In this document: in pieces, positions 32,197-44,585 of the stretch | Layout: every line of letters begins with the position of its first letter | Position numbering within the stretch: the stretch's first letter is position 1 | Source: Gyrodactylus bullatarudis | Taxonomy: Eukaryota > Platyhelminthes > Monogenea > Gyrodactylidea > Gyrodactylidae | Assembly: GCA_012064415.1 (NCBI GenBank) | Contig: SSNU01000306.1 | Span: forward strand, 1 to 47,148 | DNA: 47,148 nucleotides | Direction of reading: 5' to 3' | Translations under genes and position numbers: made by a program | Notes under the pieces: generated by a model | Seen by the model: the letters and a program-made list of their open reading frames with translations, nothing else | Databases searched by the model: none | Told to the model about the DNA's origin: nothing

Positions 32197-33755
32197 TAAC
32201 CCTAGCACGACATTAAATAAAAATTACAAGTATGACATTTGGGGTCTAAATGACCCCAGTAGAATAAGTTCTCAAAATAATGAAGTCGGATCAGTATTTT
32301 TCAATTAAATATTTTTTATTTATAATTTATAGGTTCACAAGAGTTACAAATTAGGTTTGCGTGATTCTGGCATATTAAATTATCACACTTGTGACATTTT
32401 AGCTTAGTTTTACGATCATTTTGCCTTGGACAAATACTGCATNNNNNNNNNNNNNNNNNNNNNNNNNNNNNNNNNNNNNNNNNNNNNNNNNNNNNNNNNN
32501 NNNNNNNNNNNNNNNNNNNNNNNNNNNNNNNNNNNNNNNNNNNNNNNNNNNNNNNNNNNNNNNNNNNNNNNNNNNNNNNNNNNNNNNNNNNNNNNNNNNN
32601 NNNNNNNNNNNNNNNNNNNNNNNNNNNNNNNNNNNNNNNNNNNNNNNNNNNNNNNNNNNNNNNNNNNNNNNNNNNNNNNNNNNNNNNNNNNNNNNNNNNN
32701 NNNNNNNNNNNNNNNNNNNNNNNNNNNNNNNNNNNNNNNNNNNNNNNNNNNNNNNNNNNNNNNNNNNNNNNNNNNNNNNNNNNNNNNNNNNNNNNNNNNN
32801 NNNNNNNNNNNNNNNNNNNNNNNNNNNNNNNNNNNNNNNNNNNNNNNNNNNNNNNNNNNNNNNNNNNNNNNNNNNNNNNNNNNNNNNNNNNNNNNNNNNN
32901 NNNNNNNNNNNNNNNNNNNNNNNNNNNNNNNNNNNNNNNNNNNNNNNNNNNNNNNNNNNNNNNNNNNNNNNNNNNNNNNNNNNNNNNNNNNNNNNNNNNN
33001 NNNNNNNNNNNNNNNNNNNNNNNNNNNNNNNNNNNNNNNNNNNNNNNNNNNNNNNNNNNNNNNNNNNNNNNNNNNNNNNNNNNNNNNNNNNNNNNNNNNN
33101 NNNNNNNNNNNNNNNNNNNNNNNNNNNNNNNNNNNNNNNNNNNNNNNNNNNNNNNNNNNNNNNNNNNNNNNNNNNNNNNNNNNNNNNNNNNNNNNNNNNN
33201 NNNNNNNNNNNNNNNNNNNNNNNNNNNNNNNNNNNNNNNNNNNNNNNNNNNNNNNNNNNNNNNNNNNNNNNNNNNNNNNNNNNNNNNNNNNNNNNNNNNN
33301 NNNNNNNNNNNNNNNNNNNNNNNNNNNNNNNNNNNNNNNNNNNNNNNNNNNNNNNNNNNNNNNNNNNNNNNNNNNNNNNNNNNNNNNNNNNNNNNNNNNN
33401 NNNNNNNNNNNNNNNNNNNNNNNNNNNACATTGATTTATTTACAATAGATGTACCGTTTTCATTTTCCCATAACTCTTCAAGATCCATATTTTTCTGTTT
33501 GGTAACTCCAAAGTATAAAGATATTCCAATCCATTTCTTGATTTCTGCTGATGTAATCGGGCTTAAATTTGATTTTTTGTGCTTCATATAGATATTAGAG
33601 TCCAGATTCTTGGAAGTACGTGATAATCCAGGTAAAAAATCCAGAATATTTTGAGCAGGCGTCTGAGTTTGAGCAGGTTTACGAGCAGTGTATTGAATAG
33701 ACCCATGAGCCAGGTATTGTGGTCCGGCCAACTTAATACCCATACCCAATATCAA
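32197..33755 (-). mobile_element. piggyBac-family element, transposase relic interrupted by assembly gap
   Basis: A TTAA followed by CCCTAGCACG marks the 3' end at 32197, and a subterminal palindrome TGGGGTCTAAATGACCCCA (about 32236-32254) follows, both typical of piggyBac-group ends. On the minus strand the frame 33755-32316 encodes the N-terminal side of the DDE_Tnp_1_7 domain (SPITSAEIKKWIGISLYFGV) and, beyond the gap, a C-terminal cysteine-rich domain (CSICPRQN, then CHKCDNLICQNHANLICNSC) as in PGBD proteins. The catalytic Asp residues would lie in the unread part. The matching left end (GGGTTAA) was not found near 33755-34000, and no in-frame N-terminal extension is clear, so the copy is probably truncated. 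Confidence 0.8.
32443..33427. other. Assembly gap (985 N)
   Basis: Unread bases within the piggyBac element. Apparent frames across it on the plus strand are artefacts of the Ns. Whether the transposase frame is intact cannot be judged. Confidence 1.
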
Positions 33756-33959
33756 TATTGTAGTTCATAACAGATATAATACCATGTGAACAATGTTTCG
33801 AATATTTTGTAAACCTCACTAAATGAATCAAATTTTAAAGTTTTTCTTCCTCATATAAGGTTAATTCAAAAATAAAAATATTGGAAAACTAATTTTTTAG
33901 ATTAAAAGCTGAAATCTTCAGTTACTTATTAAGATCTTATTTGTAATTCTTGTTAATTT

Positions 33960-34240
33960 AAAAGTGGGAAGGAGATTAAATGTTAACTTTTAGGATCACG
34001 AAGAATAAATCAAATATATCTATATATCAGATTTTGAGAATCAGTGAAATTTTGATGGTCCAAGATATCTGAAATTAACGAGTTCATCAAAACTATTATC
34101 ATGATTATTGGTTACCTTAAATAATCGTGATCCTAAAAATCAACCTTTGATTACTCGCTCACTTTGAAATCGAAAAAATTTTCAACTCAAAGATTAAAAA
34201 TGAAAATTTGGCGCTATCTCGTCATTAGAATACATAATAT
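33960..34240. mobile_element. Family A palindrome core, tips lost
   Basis: AAAAGTGGGAAGGAG, TTTTAGGATCACGA and the mirrored TCGTGATCCTAAAAATCAACC and CTCGCTCACTTTGAAATCG correspond to the inner arms of 35448-36220. Both outer tips are missing or too diverged. Confidence 0.5.
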
Positions 34241-34838
34241 GGATAAATTATATCAAAATTTCTTACTTGGGAAATAGTTTATCCATGATATAATCAACTG
34301 ATTCTATAGAAAAAAAAGAAAAATTATCACTTTTCTTCAAGGAAATTTGAAATATTTATAAAAATACCTCCGAGTTTTAGATTCATCAAATGATCTGGTC
34401 TAGATGGTTTCGATAAAATTTTTAGCTCGACGTATCCAAGTCGTCATAAATTCGTAAACTCACAGAATATAGTTTTTGTCTTTGGGTCGCTTTTTAAATT
34501 TACTAAATATTAAAACAAAAATTACATTTTCAGGTATAACGGGTATATTTCTAAACTTGTTAGCTTTGAATGATTTTTCATAAGAATTTAAGAAATTACT
34601 TCTTTAAATTGAGAAATTCACTAAACTCTCCAGCATTTAATCTGAACATATCAGGAACTATACCTTGAGCTGGTGACTGAAACGTAGATGGAAACCTATA
34701 TTGTAAAGATTTGGAGTTCAATTTATTTTTCATATTAATAAAGATTTGAAACTTTTTAAAAACTGAACATTAGTCCGTACCCAAAATTCAAATTTTTGAT
34801 AGTAACGATTTGTTTTAAGAAATTTAGACAATATTCAC

Positions 34839-35384
34839 CTAGTTAATATGAAAATGGAAATTTATGGTTTTACAAAATTCTCAATTTTTTCGTCAAGACA
34901 TCGAAATTGATCAAAAAATTTTGGAATCTAGATCATGAGACTCACTTTCGCGATATTAAGTTAAAAAATCTTTTAGAAAATTATGGCATATATCAAACTT
35001 CGAAAAAGTGCCAAATACCCATTTTTTGAACTTTGAATTGGAATTTTGCTGATTTCAAAGTGAGAAAGGGATCAAAAGCTGATGAAAATAAGACAAGAAA
35101 ACAGATTTTCACCGTAAAACTATTGATAAATTCGTCATTTTTTAGGGATCTTGATTCATCAAAATTTTCTTTGATTTTCAGGTAGGAAAAATGATCAAAA
35201 AATAACAATTCAATTTTCGTACGATGATGGATTGGTTCTCAAAATCTGATTTGATTTCTTTGGCTACTTCGCAATTACAAATATGCCATGATTTCCTCAG
35301 AAATCTCGATCAAATTAGATTTCATGATGAAAAAATTCAGAATTTTGTAAAATTCGTACAATCCCATCTTCGTATTAACTAGCT
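34839..35384. mobile_element. Family A palindrome, older copy
   Basis: Left tip CTAGTTAATATGAAAATGG and right tip CCATCTTCGTATTAACTAG are inverted. The inner arms match the family but with many substitutions. It lies 63 bp from the young copy at 35448. Confidence 0.65.
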
Positions 35385-35447
35385 CTGGTTTGAAAATTCT
35401 ACCTCTGTATCAGAGGTCTATAATTAAATTGGTAATTTTACATAAAG

Positions 35448-36220
35448 CTAATTAATATGAAGATGGGAATTTATGCTTTTGACAAAATTCTTAATTTTTT
35501 CATCAAGAAATCGAATTTGTCAAGATTTTTTGGAATCTAGATCGTAGGTTCCACTTTCAGGAGCTGAAGAAAAAAAATTGAAAAAAAATCAAATTTTAAT
35601 AAAGCTATGGCATATTTCACATCTAGCGATGGCGCGGAATTCCCATTTTTTTGAACTTTGAGTTGATAGTTTTTGTTGATTTAAAAGTGAGAGAGTGATC
35701 AAAAGTTGATTTTTAGGATCACGATTAGTAAAAGAAATCAAATATGCCAGTTCAGATTTTGAGAATCCACCCATCTTCGTGTGTAAATCGAATTTTGATT
35801 TTTTGAACATTTTCACTACTTGAAAATTGATGAAATATTGATGATTCAAGATCCCTGGAGATTGGCGAGTCCATTGAAATTTTCATAGTCATAATCGGTT
35901 TCTTTTACTAATCTGAACTGGCATATTTGATTTCTTTTACTAATCGTGATCCTAAAAATCAACTTTTGATCACTCTCTCACTTTTAAATCAACAAAAATT
36001 ATCAACTCAAAGTTCAAAAAAATGGGAATTCCGCGCCATCGCTAGATGTGAAATATGCCATAGCTTTATTAAAATTTGATTTTTTTTCAATTTTTTTTCT
36101 TCAGCTCCTGAAAGTGGAACCTACGATCTAGATTCCAAAAAATCTTGACAAATTCGATTTCTTGATGAAAAAATTAAGAATTTTGTCAAAAGCATAAATT
36201 CCCATCTTCATATTCATTAG
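35448..36220. mobile_element. Family A palindrome, young copy 1
   Basis: A 773-bp element made of two nearly perfect inverted arms of about 310 bp around a loop of about 150 bp. Tips CTAATTAATATGAAGATGGG and CCCATCTTCATATTCATTAG. The high arm identity and near-identity with the copy at 39589 mean a recent insertion. An 86-codon open frame (35849-35589, minus) occurs in both copies but has no domain. Superfamily unknown. Confidence 0.85.
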
Positions 36221-36829
36221 GTGTAGTTCAAGATCTCAAAATACTTCAATAGCTGTAACTTGTCTATTTTTCCTTTCTTTTAGACTTTCATTGAATTCCC
36301 ACTTACAACGTGACTGTTTTATACTTTCCAATTAAGCAAGGAATATCCTGAAAATCTTTACCAATCCGTTTGTCTTGACTTTGGTCCTAGTTTAGATTAA
36401 AATCTATAAAACCAACATGCATCTTGAAGGTTTTCTCATGAATATGCTCGATGATTGTGGAGATTGGCACCAACTTCTTCTTGTAGTTATCCACCCTTTT
36501 TGTTGTATCAATGCATAGCCTTTGGGGATGTGTGAATAATTTTGCCTTACTTTGTCTTTGGCTTACGATGAGTATGCGAGGTTGTGTTCATAGATATGGA
36601 CGATTTCAATTTCATCATAGATCCCTAAATAATGGGGAATATGATGATACAAATGGACTGTACTTACTAAAGATCTGGTATTTGATTTGACTGATAGATC
36701 ATCGGACTCCAAAAGGAACTTTCTACCTGTTACAAAATATCGATTTAGGCTTGATTTATCATTTTTGAAATTCGTTGGAGTAAAAACCTCATAACGATTT
36801 TATAGATAAATTTGAATTATAGTTCAAAA

Positions 36830-37140
36830 GTTATCAATAGAAAAAAATCCGACCAAATTGAGAATTCAGTATTTATATTTATTTCACTTTTTGAACTTAA
36901 ATCCAAATTACTTTTCTCCTGATAGTCAGAAATCCCATTATGGAATAAGACAAAAATAAAAAATTCTGAAAAATTTCAATCTGACAGAAATTTGGCCAGA
37001 AAATACCCCCAATTTTTTACTTTCTCAGCTCTTGAGCTCATTATCTATTTCGAAGATTTGAAGTAATTAATTGCTGATATATGAGATCTTCATAAGACAA
37101 AAAATTCTAATTTCCTTAAAGAGGTACACAGAAAATTTTC
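36830..37140. mobile_element. Degenerate family B element
   Basis: Core blocks CAATCTGACAGAAATTTGGCC, GAGCTCATTATCTATTTCGAAGATTTG and GATCTTCATAAGAC match 2306-2777 and 37845-38192 in order. Tips are lost. Confidence 0.5.
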
Positions 37141-37844
37141 CTTTTTGGGGAAAATTAAAAAATCATTTTAGAGTTTCTACATTCTGTTTAATAAAATTGA
37201 AGGTTTACTTAAAACTCTAACCTCTCCTAGTGTCTAAGCTTTCCCACTTAAGCTTGTTGGCTTCCTTAAAAAGCTTCTATCATAAAAGTTCATTAAATAT
37301 TTAACAGAAGAATGCAAAAAATTATAGAAAAATTTTTGAAACTTACATCCTCTCGTTCTTCTTGATGTCATAATTATTCCCAGAGTTGCTATTCCCTGAA
37401 TATATCTAATATGTATCTCCTTTGTATTCACTCCAGATAGCCAAAGAAAAGTTAGCTTGAGAAAGAGAAGAGCTCAATTAACGCAGACTGAGGCAGACAA
37501 ATTTCTACCAATGTGTCTGTTAATAATTGACTGAGAGATGTCTTAATTTTTACTCTATTGTTTTATTAATGAATTTTTATTAATTTTACAATTTTCATTT
37601 ACTCAAAGAGTGGAACAAGCGACAATCTCTTATACGAAATAAGAGTTGTACAGATTTCAGTTTAGGCAGAAAATATTTCCTTGTTAACCCTCAACAAATT
37701 TATCCTTTATCTGTCATGTTAAAAAACTTGTAATCATCGCTAATATTTAGGGATATTTACGACTCTTAAATTGGCTTTGATAACCTAATTTTATGTTCAA
37801 AAGATAATGATAGAAAAAATTAAATTTTTTTTTCTAAACTAAAT

Positions 37845-38192
37845 CTAGTTAACATGAAGATGAGAATTTACTATTTTCTTAAAAACTAAATTTTTTTCTC
37901 TGGATAGTCCTCCCATAATTGGATGAGCCCATGAGTTATTAAGAGTAAAAATTTCCATCTGGCCAAAATAAGGTCATTTTTGGAATTTTGAAAATGCTCC
38001 AAAATTCTAAATTTTCAACTTTAGAGCTAAAATTTTTATCGATTTCAAAGATCTAAAGCAATAAAATGTTGATCATCAGAAGACGAAGAATCCAAATTTG
38101 GTCATAGAGGCTAAGAGAAACTTCTAGTTTTTGGATCATTTTTCTTCGTGTATTGAGTATTTTGTAAAAATAACTGCAAACTCTCATGTTAG
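37845..38192. mobile_element. Family B palindromic element, near-complete
   Basis: Tips CTAGTTAACATGAAGATGAG and CTCTCATGTTAG are inverted. The core (CCATCTGGCCAAAATAAGG, TTTATCGATTTCAAAGATC, CAAATTTGGTCATAGAGG) is colinear with the copy at 2306. 348 bp, no coding. Confidence 0.65.
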
Positions 38193-38785
38193 AGGGAAAA
38201 GATACTAATACCGAGCCAAGTTTCAGTCAGCTTTGTTATTGAATTTATCAATATTTAATTAGTTTTACTGTCTTAAAATACTGTATAATTTAAAAATCAC
38301 GGCTCCCTCTTGACCGGATCGAAACGAGAATGTAAGTTCGTATTTTCTCATTCATAGTTTAATTTCGTACGTATGGAATTATCACTGCATACTACTTATA
38401 TCAAGTTTAATTACTTTGATAGTTAAATTAATGAAATATTGTTATTTATAATCAACAACAAACATAATATATGTACAGATGGAAATTATCACAAGCAATA
38501 AAGGGAATGAAGTGTAGACATTTTCTGTGAGTAGATATGAGCATAGTAGAAACGGAAACCTATAATTGAAATTTTACATTGAACAAGTTTGTAATAAAAT
38601 GAGTAAAAGTTGATCTTTATCGTAAAAACATAAAAAATTGTCTGTATTCCTTAAACCTGTTTGAGCTTAATGAACATCCTCACAGATGAGTCTTGCAAAT
38701 ATTTTGGTTAGAGTTGCATAATTAGAGCTGAAATGAAGATAAAATTCAAGGCTCAGAAGTCGTATGAAATAAATACTAATTAGTA

Positions 38786-39208
38786 GGCTAGGGTGAAATT
38801 CATTTTTTTCTCCGAACAACTCTCGAGAGGACTAACATTTCTGATAAATTTTAATACTCAGATCATGTTTTCCATAATTTTAAACTTTGAAAGTCATTCT
38901 ACATTATGTCATTGCCCATTTTTCCCTCAATATCCCAAGGACATGATAAAATAACGAAATTAACCATGAAGCCCCTTTTGATGACAAGATTACACATTAG
39001 ATGGCCAAGATTTTCCAGATTTTAGTGATTGCGTAGTAAAAATTCATTGAAAATTGAGCGTCGATTTGAAAAATTCTGGATTTTTAAAACTGAATGGCAT
39101 AATTGTGAAGTATTTTCGACACATGCTTCTATACAAGATAATGCTTAGAATTGATTGCTCCATCAGAAAAGTTGGTCCTAATATGAGGTTAAAAATTTCA
39201 CCCTAGCC
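38786..39208. mobile_element. MITE with 15-bp inverted ends and TAGTA duplication
   Basis: GGCTAGGGTGAAATT at the left tip and AATTTCACCCTAGCC at the right tip are perfect inverted repeats. The flanks are TAGTA on both sides (38781-38785 and 39209-39213), a 5-bp target duplication, or TA if the rest is chance. 423 bp, non-coding. Neither tip matches the other families here. Confidence 0.75.
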
Positions 39209-39328
39209 TAGTAATTACTAGTTAGCAATTATGGTTAACTTTTTAAAATTACACAACATAAAACAGATAAGTCAAGAACCTTGAGTCAAGATGTTTTTCA
39301 AGGTTTATGAAAAACTGTATTTAGTGAA

Positions 39329-39360
39329 TAATATACACTGTATATTATACAGTGTATAAT
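39329..39360. repeat. Short near-perfect palindrome
   Basis: ATATACACTGTATATTATACAGTGTATA reads almost the same on both strands (about 28 bp). Function unknown; it may be a hairpin or a binding site. Confidence 0.6.
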
Positions 39361-39588
39361 TGATTGGGTACTTTTTACAAAGTGTTTCCCTCTTCGATTA
39401 ACAGGTAGTTCGTGCTGAACAGTGAACACATTCAGAGATTATATTTCTAAAGTTCAAGTTTCTAATAAATAAAGAGAAACCAAAGGAAAAATATTCAAGG
39501 TGATGAATTTAAAAACAAGTTTCAATCAGGGAGCATAAATTCATACATTACAACGTTTGATTTGACTACGAAATATAAGAATGTACAC

Positions 39589-40326
39589 CTAGTTAATATG
39601 AAGATGGGAATTTAAGCTTTTGACAAAATTCTTAATTTTTTCATCAAGAAATCGAATTTGATCAAGATATTTTGGAATCTAGATCGTAGGTTCCACTTTC
39701 AGGAGCTGAAGAAAAAAAATTTGAAAAAAATCAAATTTTAATAAAGCTATGGCATATTTCACATCTAGCGATGGCGCGGAATTCCCATTTTTTTGAACTT
39801 TGAGTTGATAGTTTTTGTTGATTTAAAAGTGAGAGAGTGATCAAAAGTTGATTTTTAGGATCACGATTAGTAAAAGAAATCAAATATGCCAGTTCAGATT
39901 TTGAGAATCCGCCCATCTTCGTGTGTAAATCGAATTTTGATTTTTTGAACATTTTCACTACTTGAAAATCGATGAAATATTGATGATTCAAGATCCCTGG
40001 AGATTGGCGAGTCCATTGAAATTTTCATAGTCATAATCGGTTTCTTTTACTAATCTTAAAAATCAACTTTTGATCACTCTCTCACTTTTAAATCAACAAA
40101 AATTATCAACTCAAAGTTCAAAAAAATGGGAATTCCGCGCCATCGCTAGATGTGAAATATGCCATAGCTTTATTAAAATTTGATTTTTTTCAAATTTTTT
40201 TTCTTTAGATTCTGAAAGTGGAACCTACGATCTAGATTCCAAAAAATCTTGATCAAATTCGATTTCTTGATGAAAAAATTAAGAATTTTGTAAAAAGCAT
40301 AAATTCCCATCTTCATATTAATTAGC
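39589..40326. mobile_element. Family A palindrome, young copy 2
   Basis: Nearly identical to 35448-36220 and in the same orientation. In its right arm about 38 bp are missing between two CTTTTACTAATC repeats, consistent with a slippage or recombination deletion. Tips CTAGTTAATATGAAGATGGG and CATCTTCATATTAATTAG. Confidence 0.85.
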
Positions 40327-40811
40327 TTTAGGTGGGTTACAGTATGATTATGAAAAATAAATTATTTTTCATTACAAAAAATATTTATTTTGCAGTAATA
40401 AATCAAAATTCATTGATGGTTCCTTAGTAAATAAAATCTGAAACAGGGTGGTGGAATTAATCACAGAAGAATCCGTTTTATTCAATATCAAATGATGATG
40501 TATCTTTCATCGTCTTGTCAAATGAAAAATGCAAATAAAAACTTTTTTTATGGATTCCCTTTTTTACTGGAAGAGTAGGAAGAAAATATGAGTTCTCCTT
40601 TCTACATCCTGTATTGCACAGTGGAGTCAATTAAATTATTATCATGAATATTTAATAATAATTTTCTATATATATTTATTATACAAATGATTGTAGTACA
40701 TTTATCAATAAAGGAAAGAAGAAAACTAAGGAGGAGAACCATGAATTATGACAGAGCTTAATTTTACAAATTGTACCTACATTTGTAAGATTTGTCTGTC
40801 AACTTTGATTT

Positions 40812-40840
40812 GATTGGTTAGAATTAGATGAGCCAATCAG
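40812..40840. promoter_or_regulatory. Paired CCAAT boxes, possible promoter for the 40977 exon
   Basis: GATTGGTT at 40812-40819 and GCCAATCAG at 40832-40840 are inverted CCAAT boxes about 137 bp before the ATG at 40977, similar in kind to the RING-gene promoter. No TATA box seen after them. Confidence 0.3.
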
Positions 40841-40976
40841 AGTGTCAGGATTGAGAATCAGGTATCAATCTTCTTAGATGTAAAGTGAAATTTTCAGTGT
40901 AAAAACTCTTTTTGATGGTGTGATAAGAAATAACATTAATAATCCTAAACTATTTTACATGAAATAGCCAAAAAGA

Positions 40977-41091
40977 ATGCAGCTGGAATTAACCTATGGA
41001 TTTTTTATGATTCGACTCATATTTAGCACGTATTCAATGAATGAATTTTATCGTGAAAATGCCTTTCAACAGAAACAACATCTCGGCATCG
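40977..41091 (+). CDS. Possible first coding exon of a gene continuing beyond (orphan exon)
   Basis: The ATG at 40977 opens 38 codons plus one base and ends at a good donor (ATCG/GTGAGT). The N-terminus (MQLELTYGFFMIRLIFSTYS) is hydrophobic and could be a signal peptide, followed by a polar stretch. I found no downstream exon in the 6 kb that remain, so the gene would need long introns, or this is chance. Confidence 0.3.
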
Positions 41092-44000
41092 GTGAGTTAC
41101 TTTTTTCAATTTCCTTTCAAAAGTTCATCCTCCTCTGAAAGTTATTTCATCTTTTGAAATAATGATTCATCATTTATTTTACTTTCTTTATCTGTTTTGA
41201 ACTTAATTATTATTATTATCAACTTGAAAATTAATAATCACATACTAAACATTCAATTGGGCATTGCTTAGTGTCTAGAGCATACGAAGACTGATTTTAG
41301 GATTACGTTAACATTGGGAGATCTTAGTCCTTTGTTTGAATAAAAAAGTGAAATAAAGTTAATAAACCGTTATTCCTATTGTCTTTACAAGAATTCCGCT
41401 CATTTGAAAGATTTGGCATTATTATATAAAGCTAGTTAATATCGCAGGTTCTATTCTAGGCGTCATATTGCTCTCTTTTAATTAATAAGAATCTGTCCAA
41501 TACACAACTGATCTGATATACCTTGGTAAAAATTCTAACTTTGAGTAAATGAAGAATTTATCAAAACATAGATACGGTCACTTATGGCGCATGGAATAAG
41601 GAAAAGTAAATGAGTCATTTATTAAAGTTGTACAAAAAATATCTTGGGTCCTTGAGAAAAAAAAGAAGTTCTAATTGTCCTCATATTAATGAAAATGTAT
41701 TATTACTCTTGATTCGTAAGATATGCATAATATCATTATGAATTTTTTTATGGGTAATCCATGATACTATACATAAATTACATATATACGTAGAAATTCA
41801 TAATCATCAAATTCACTCCTTTTTTTCCATTGAGTCACACCTCCCCTTATTGGTGTAAAACTAAATTATATATACCAGAAAACCAGAAAAAGTAAAGTAT
41901 CTCCCTGGCTGGACACAAACACACATACGTACGTAGATATTGCGAAACAGCCTTATTTGCATAAAAAACGTTCATCTCTTATGAACTGAATGTATTTATT
42001 TACACACTGTTTAGTAATATTTTCTTATGTTCCTACAAGTTTCTACTACTGAAAGTGATATCTATTATTAGAACATTATTTGATATTTCCAAAAGAGGAG
42101 GCAGGAGACTCATTCAAACAAAAACAACTCGAAATATTTGTTTAGTCTTCACTTTTCAAGAGTTCTAAGACTATGCCTAACTAGAGACCCAGAGAATTTT
42201 TTTCAAGGTACATCGCTGAGATTGAAAATTTAGTCGGGTTTTAGAAACATGCTGATAACGAATATGCAATTTTTTTCAAAAACCAACTATCAACCTCTAG
42301 TTTAGAAGATATGATCCCAAAAAATGAAAATGGCTAACTTTTGTATTTCACGATAAAAGTTTCTTTCTTTTTTCTCTTCGATCGCTGTAAGTGGTTTTTC
42401 AAAAAACGTTCTTTATATTTACAAGGAAATTAAATTTTTTTTTCAAAAACAAGTCATTTTAAAATTGTCATACCTTCTCAATAAAACATTGTAGCTTGAT
42501 AATTTGGTGGAATTATTTATCGAAATACTTGAAGATTAGATTTTTCATATTGATGGACAATTGAAGTAATTCTGCAAAATATCGTCCAAGTCTAATCGCT
42601 ACCAACATTATAATGCTAATAAATACTAAATAATTTAATTATTTATTAAGAAACAGAATTTTGTTTTATAGCTCAATCGAATGGTCTAATTCTCTAAAAT
42701 GAGAATATGGCCCAGACCAATTTCGAAAAATATCGAAAATATATCTCTAGCGTCTATCACAGGCCTAATTTTACTCAAACACGCTAATTTTGATGACTCA
42801 TTGAAAAATGTGCCCATCAATTATTCAATATTTAATTTGAACTGATTGAAAGCTAATTTTTATGGAAAAAATTGTTTAGCTATAAATTATTCAAAAGAAT
42901 ATAATAATTTATGTAATTGGATTTCAGTTTTGAGAGCCATGTATCAAATAACTCACCAAACGACCCCCAAAGACAGTAAAAAATACGTGAATTAATTACT
43001 TCTATTAAATTACTTAGAATGAGCCCAGATTCGTCTGTGATAGATATTTTTTAAATCGAAATTTAAACCAAAACTCAATCCATCAGAATATAATCCATTC
43101 AATGCGGAGAAGTCAAAAATCTTCCTTAAGAGTTCAGAGGGAGTATCTAGTCTAGGAATCTGTAAAGGGAAATGATAAATTTAGATTCTTGGTTTTTCAA
43201 ACCTCACGACCATAAGATGTTATAAAAATCTAAATGAAACGAACCCCGTCCGTGCCTGCCAGACATATTCAAATTGTTTCTTTACTAGCTTATCAATTAA
43301 TTGAGCGTTAGTTTACATCAAGATTATTTTTCCCGTAAAGATGGGAAAAACTTTATTTTTACTCTAATCTAGTCAAATTTAGACCGTTTTTCTAATTTCG
43401 TAAATGCTCAAATTTCCCATTTTTCAACCTTTGAACTCAAAATTTTTATCAATTTTGAGCATTTAAAGCAATTCAACAATCATACAAATTAGACAAAGAA
43501 CTCGAATTCGCCTAAAGAAGTTCACAAAAACCTTTTATAATTGGGGGGAAACGTGCCATTCAAAATTTTCAATCATCACGAAGGTATTGGATTTAAAATT
43601 TAGGAGTGGCTTGAATCTTCGAATTTGCTAAAAAATTTGAGTTTAAACTTTGAAAAACTAGAATTTTGATGGATTTTCGAAATTGATTTAATAAAGTTTC
43701 CAGATTATTTCTCGAATAAAGATCTCTATTTCGGGAATACTCATCATTTTGATACGGTTTTTAAAACTTTCTCTTTTATTTTTTACAGTAATTATTATGT
43801 TAAAGAACATCTAAGCCAGTGAAATACTTGATAAAAATGTCCTTTCAGAAAAAAAAATTAAAATTCACTCGAGTTTAATCCATTGGATAGAGAATTTTCT
43901 GCTGATTCTTTCTATCTAACACAAAGACCAAATTCGTTCATTTCATGCCTCATAAAGCACTCACGAACATTGGAGCAGTTTTGATTTTGGATATAAAAAA

Positions 44001-44585
44001 TGAGTTTTCTCTTTTTTTGTCTTTTCACACTTTGACTTTAAATACTAAAAATGAATGATTTTGTGTTTTTTTTTAATTTTCAAATCTTTTGAGAAGGCTA
44101 ATAAAAACTTCTTTTAAAAAGTTAATTACTTCTGATAATCTATCCCGAATAAGTGAACTAATTTTGAAACTGTCTTCTACGCATTTCCTTATTCCTATAA
44201 TGCACATATTTTAGTTTGAGCAAGCGCGTTTTTTTCGTTAACAATAAATACGTATTCCCACTGTGTGTACATATACATGGGTATTATTATCAAGAGAGAA
44301 AAAAATTCTGTAGATAATTTTGCCCCTGGGCTCTTTCGCCTTCTTTTATTTCCACATACAGAAGGAGAGATGATCCCTCTTAGATGTGGGGAGAGAAAAT
44401 CAATCAAAGATTACCATTTTTAATGCTTTTTGATAAGCTTACATATCTGTTGGATTAAAGTATTCTCTCTTCTACTGCATTATTTCAGGATTATTTCAAC
44501 AAATTTAAGAGCATGGCTTTTTTTGTCTGAATAAAAAATCAGATTCACTTCTACCAAAAAATAATTTTTATTATTTCGTTCAAAA
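41092..44585. other. Gene-free region, mostly unassigned
   Basis: AT-rich, no coding exon supported. A degenerate family B core (about 43310-43560: AGTCAAATTTAGACCG, CATTTTTCAACCTTTGAACTC) is the only repeat I can place. A tip-like AAAGCTAGTTAATAT at 41438 has no arm behind it. Confidence 0.45.

Noticed and set aside
32421..33448. Long plus-strand open frames across 32421-33448
   Set aside because: They consist almost entirely of the N gap and have no real residues.
35589..35849. 86-codon open frame on the minus strand, present also at 39731-39991
   Set aside because: It is conserved only because the two palindromes are recent copies. It has no domain, and older copies of the family do not keep it open.
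44195..44407. Minus-strand 70-codon frame with a basic SVCGNKRRRKSPG segment
   Set aside because: No domain, no splice or promoter context, in a gene-free region.
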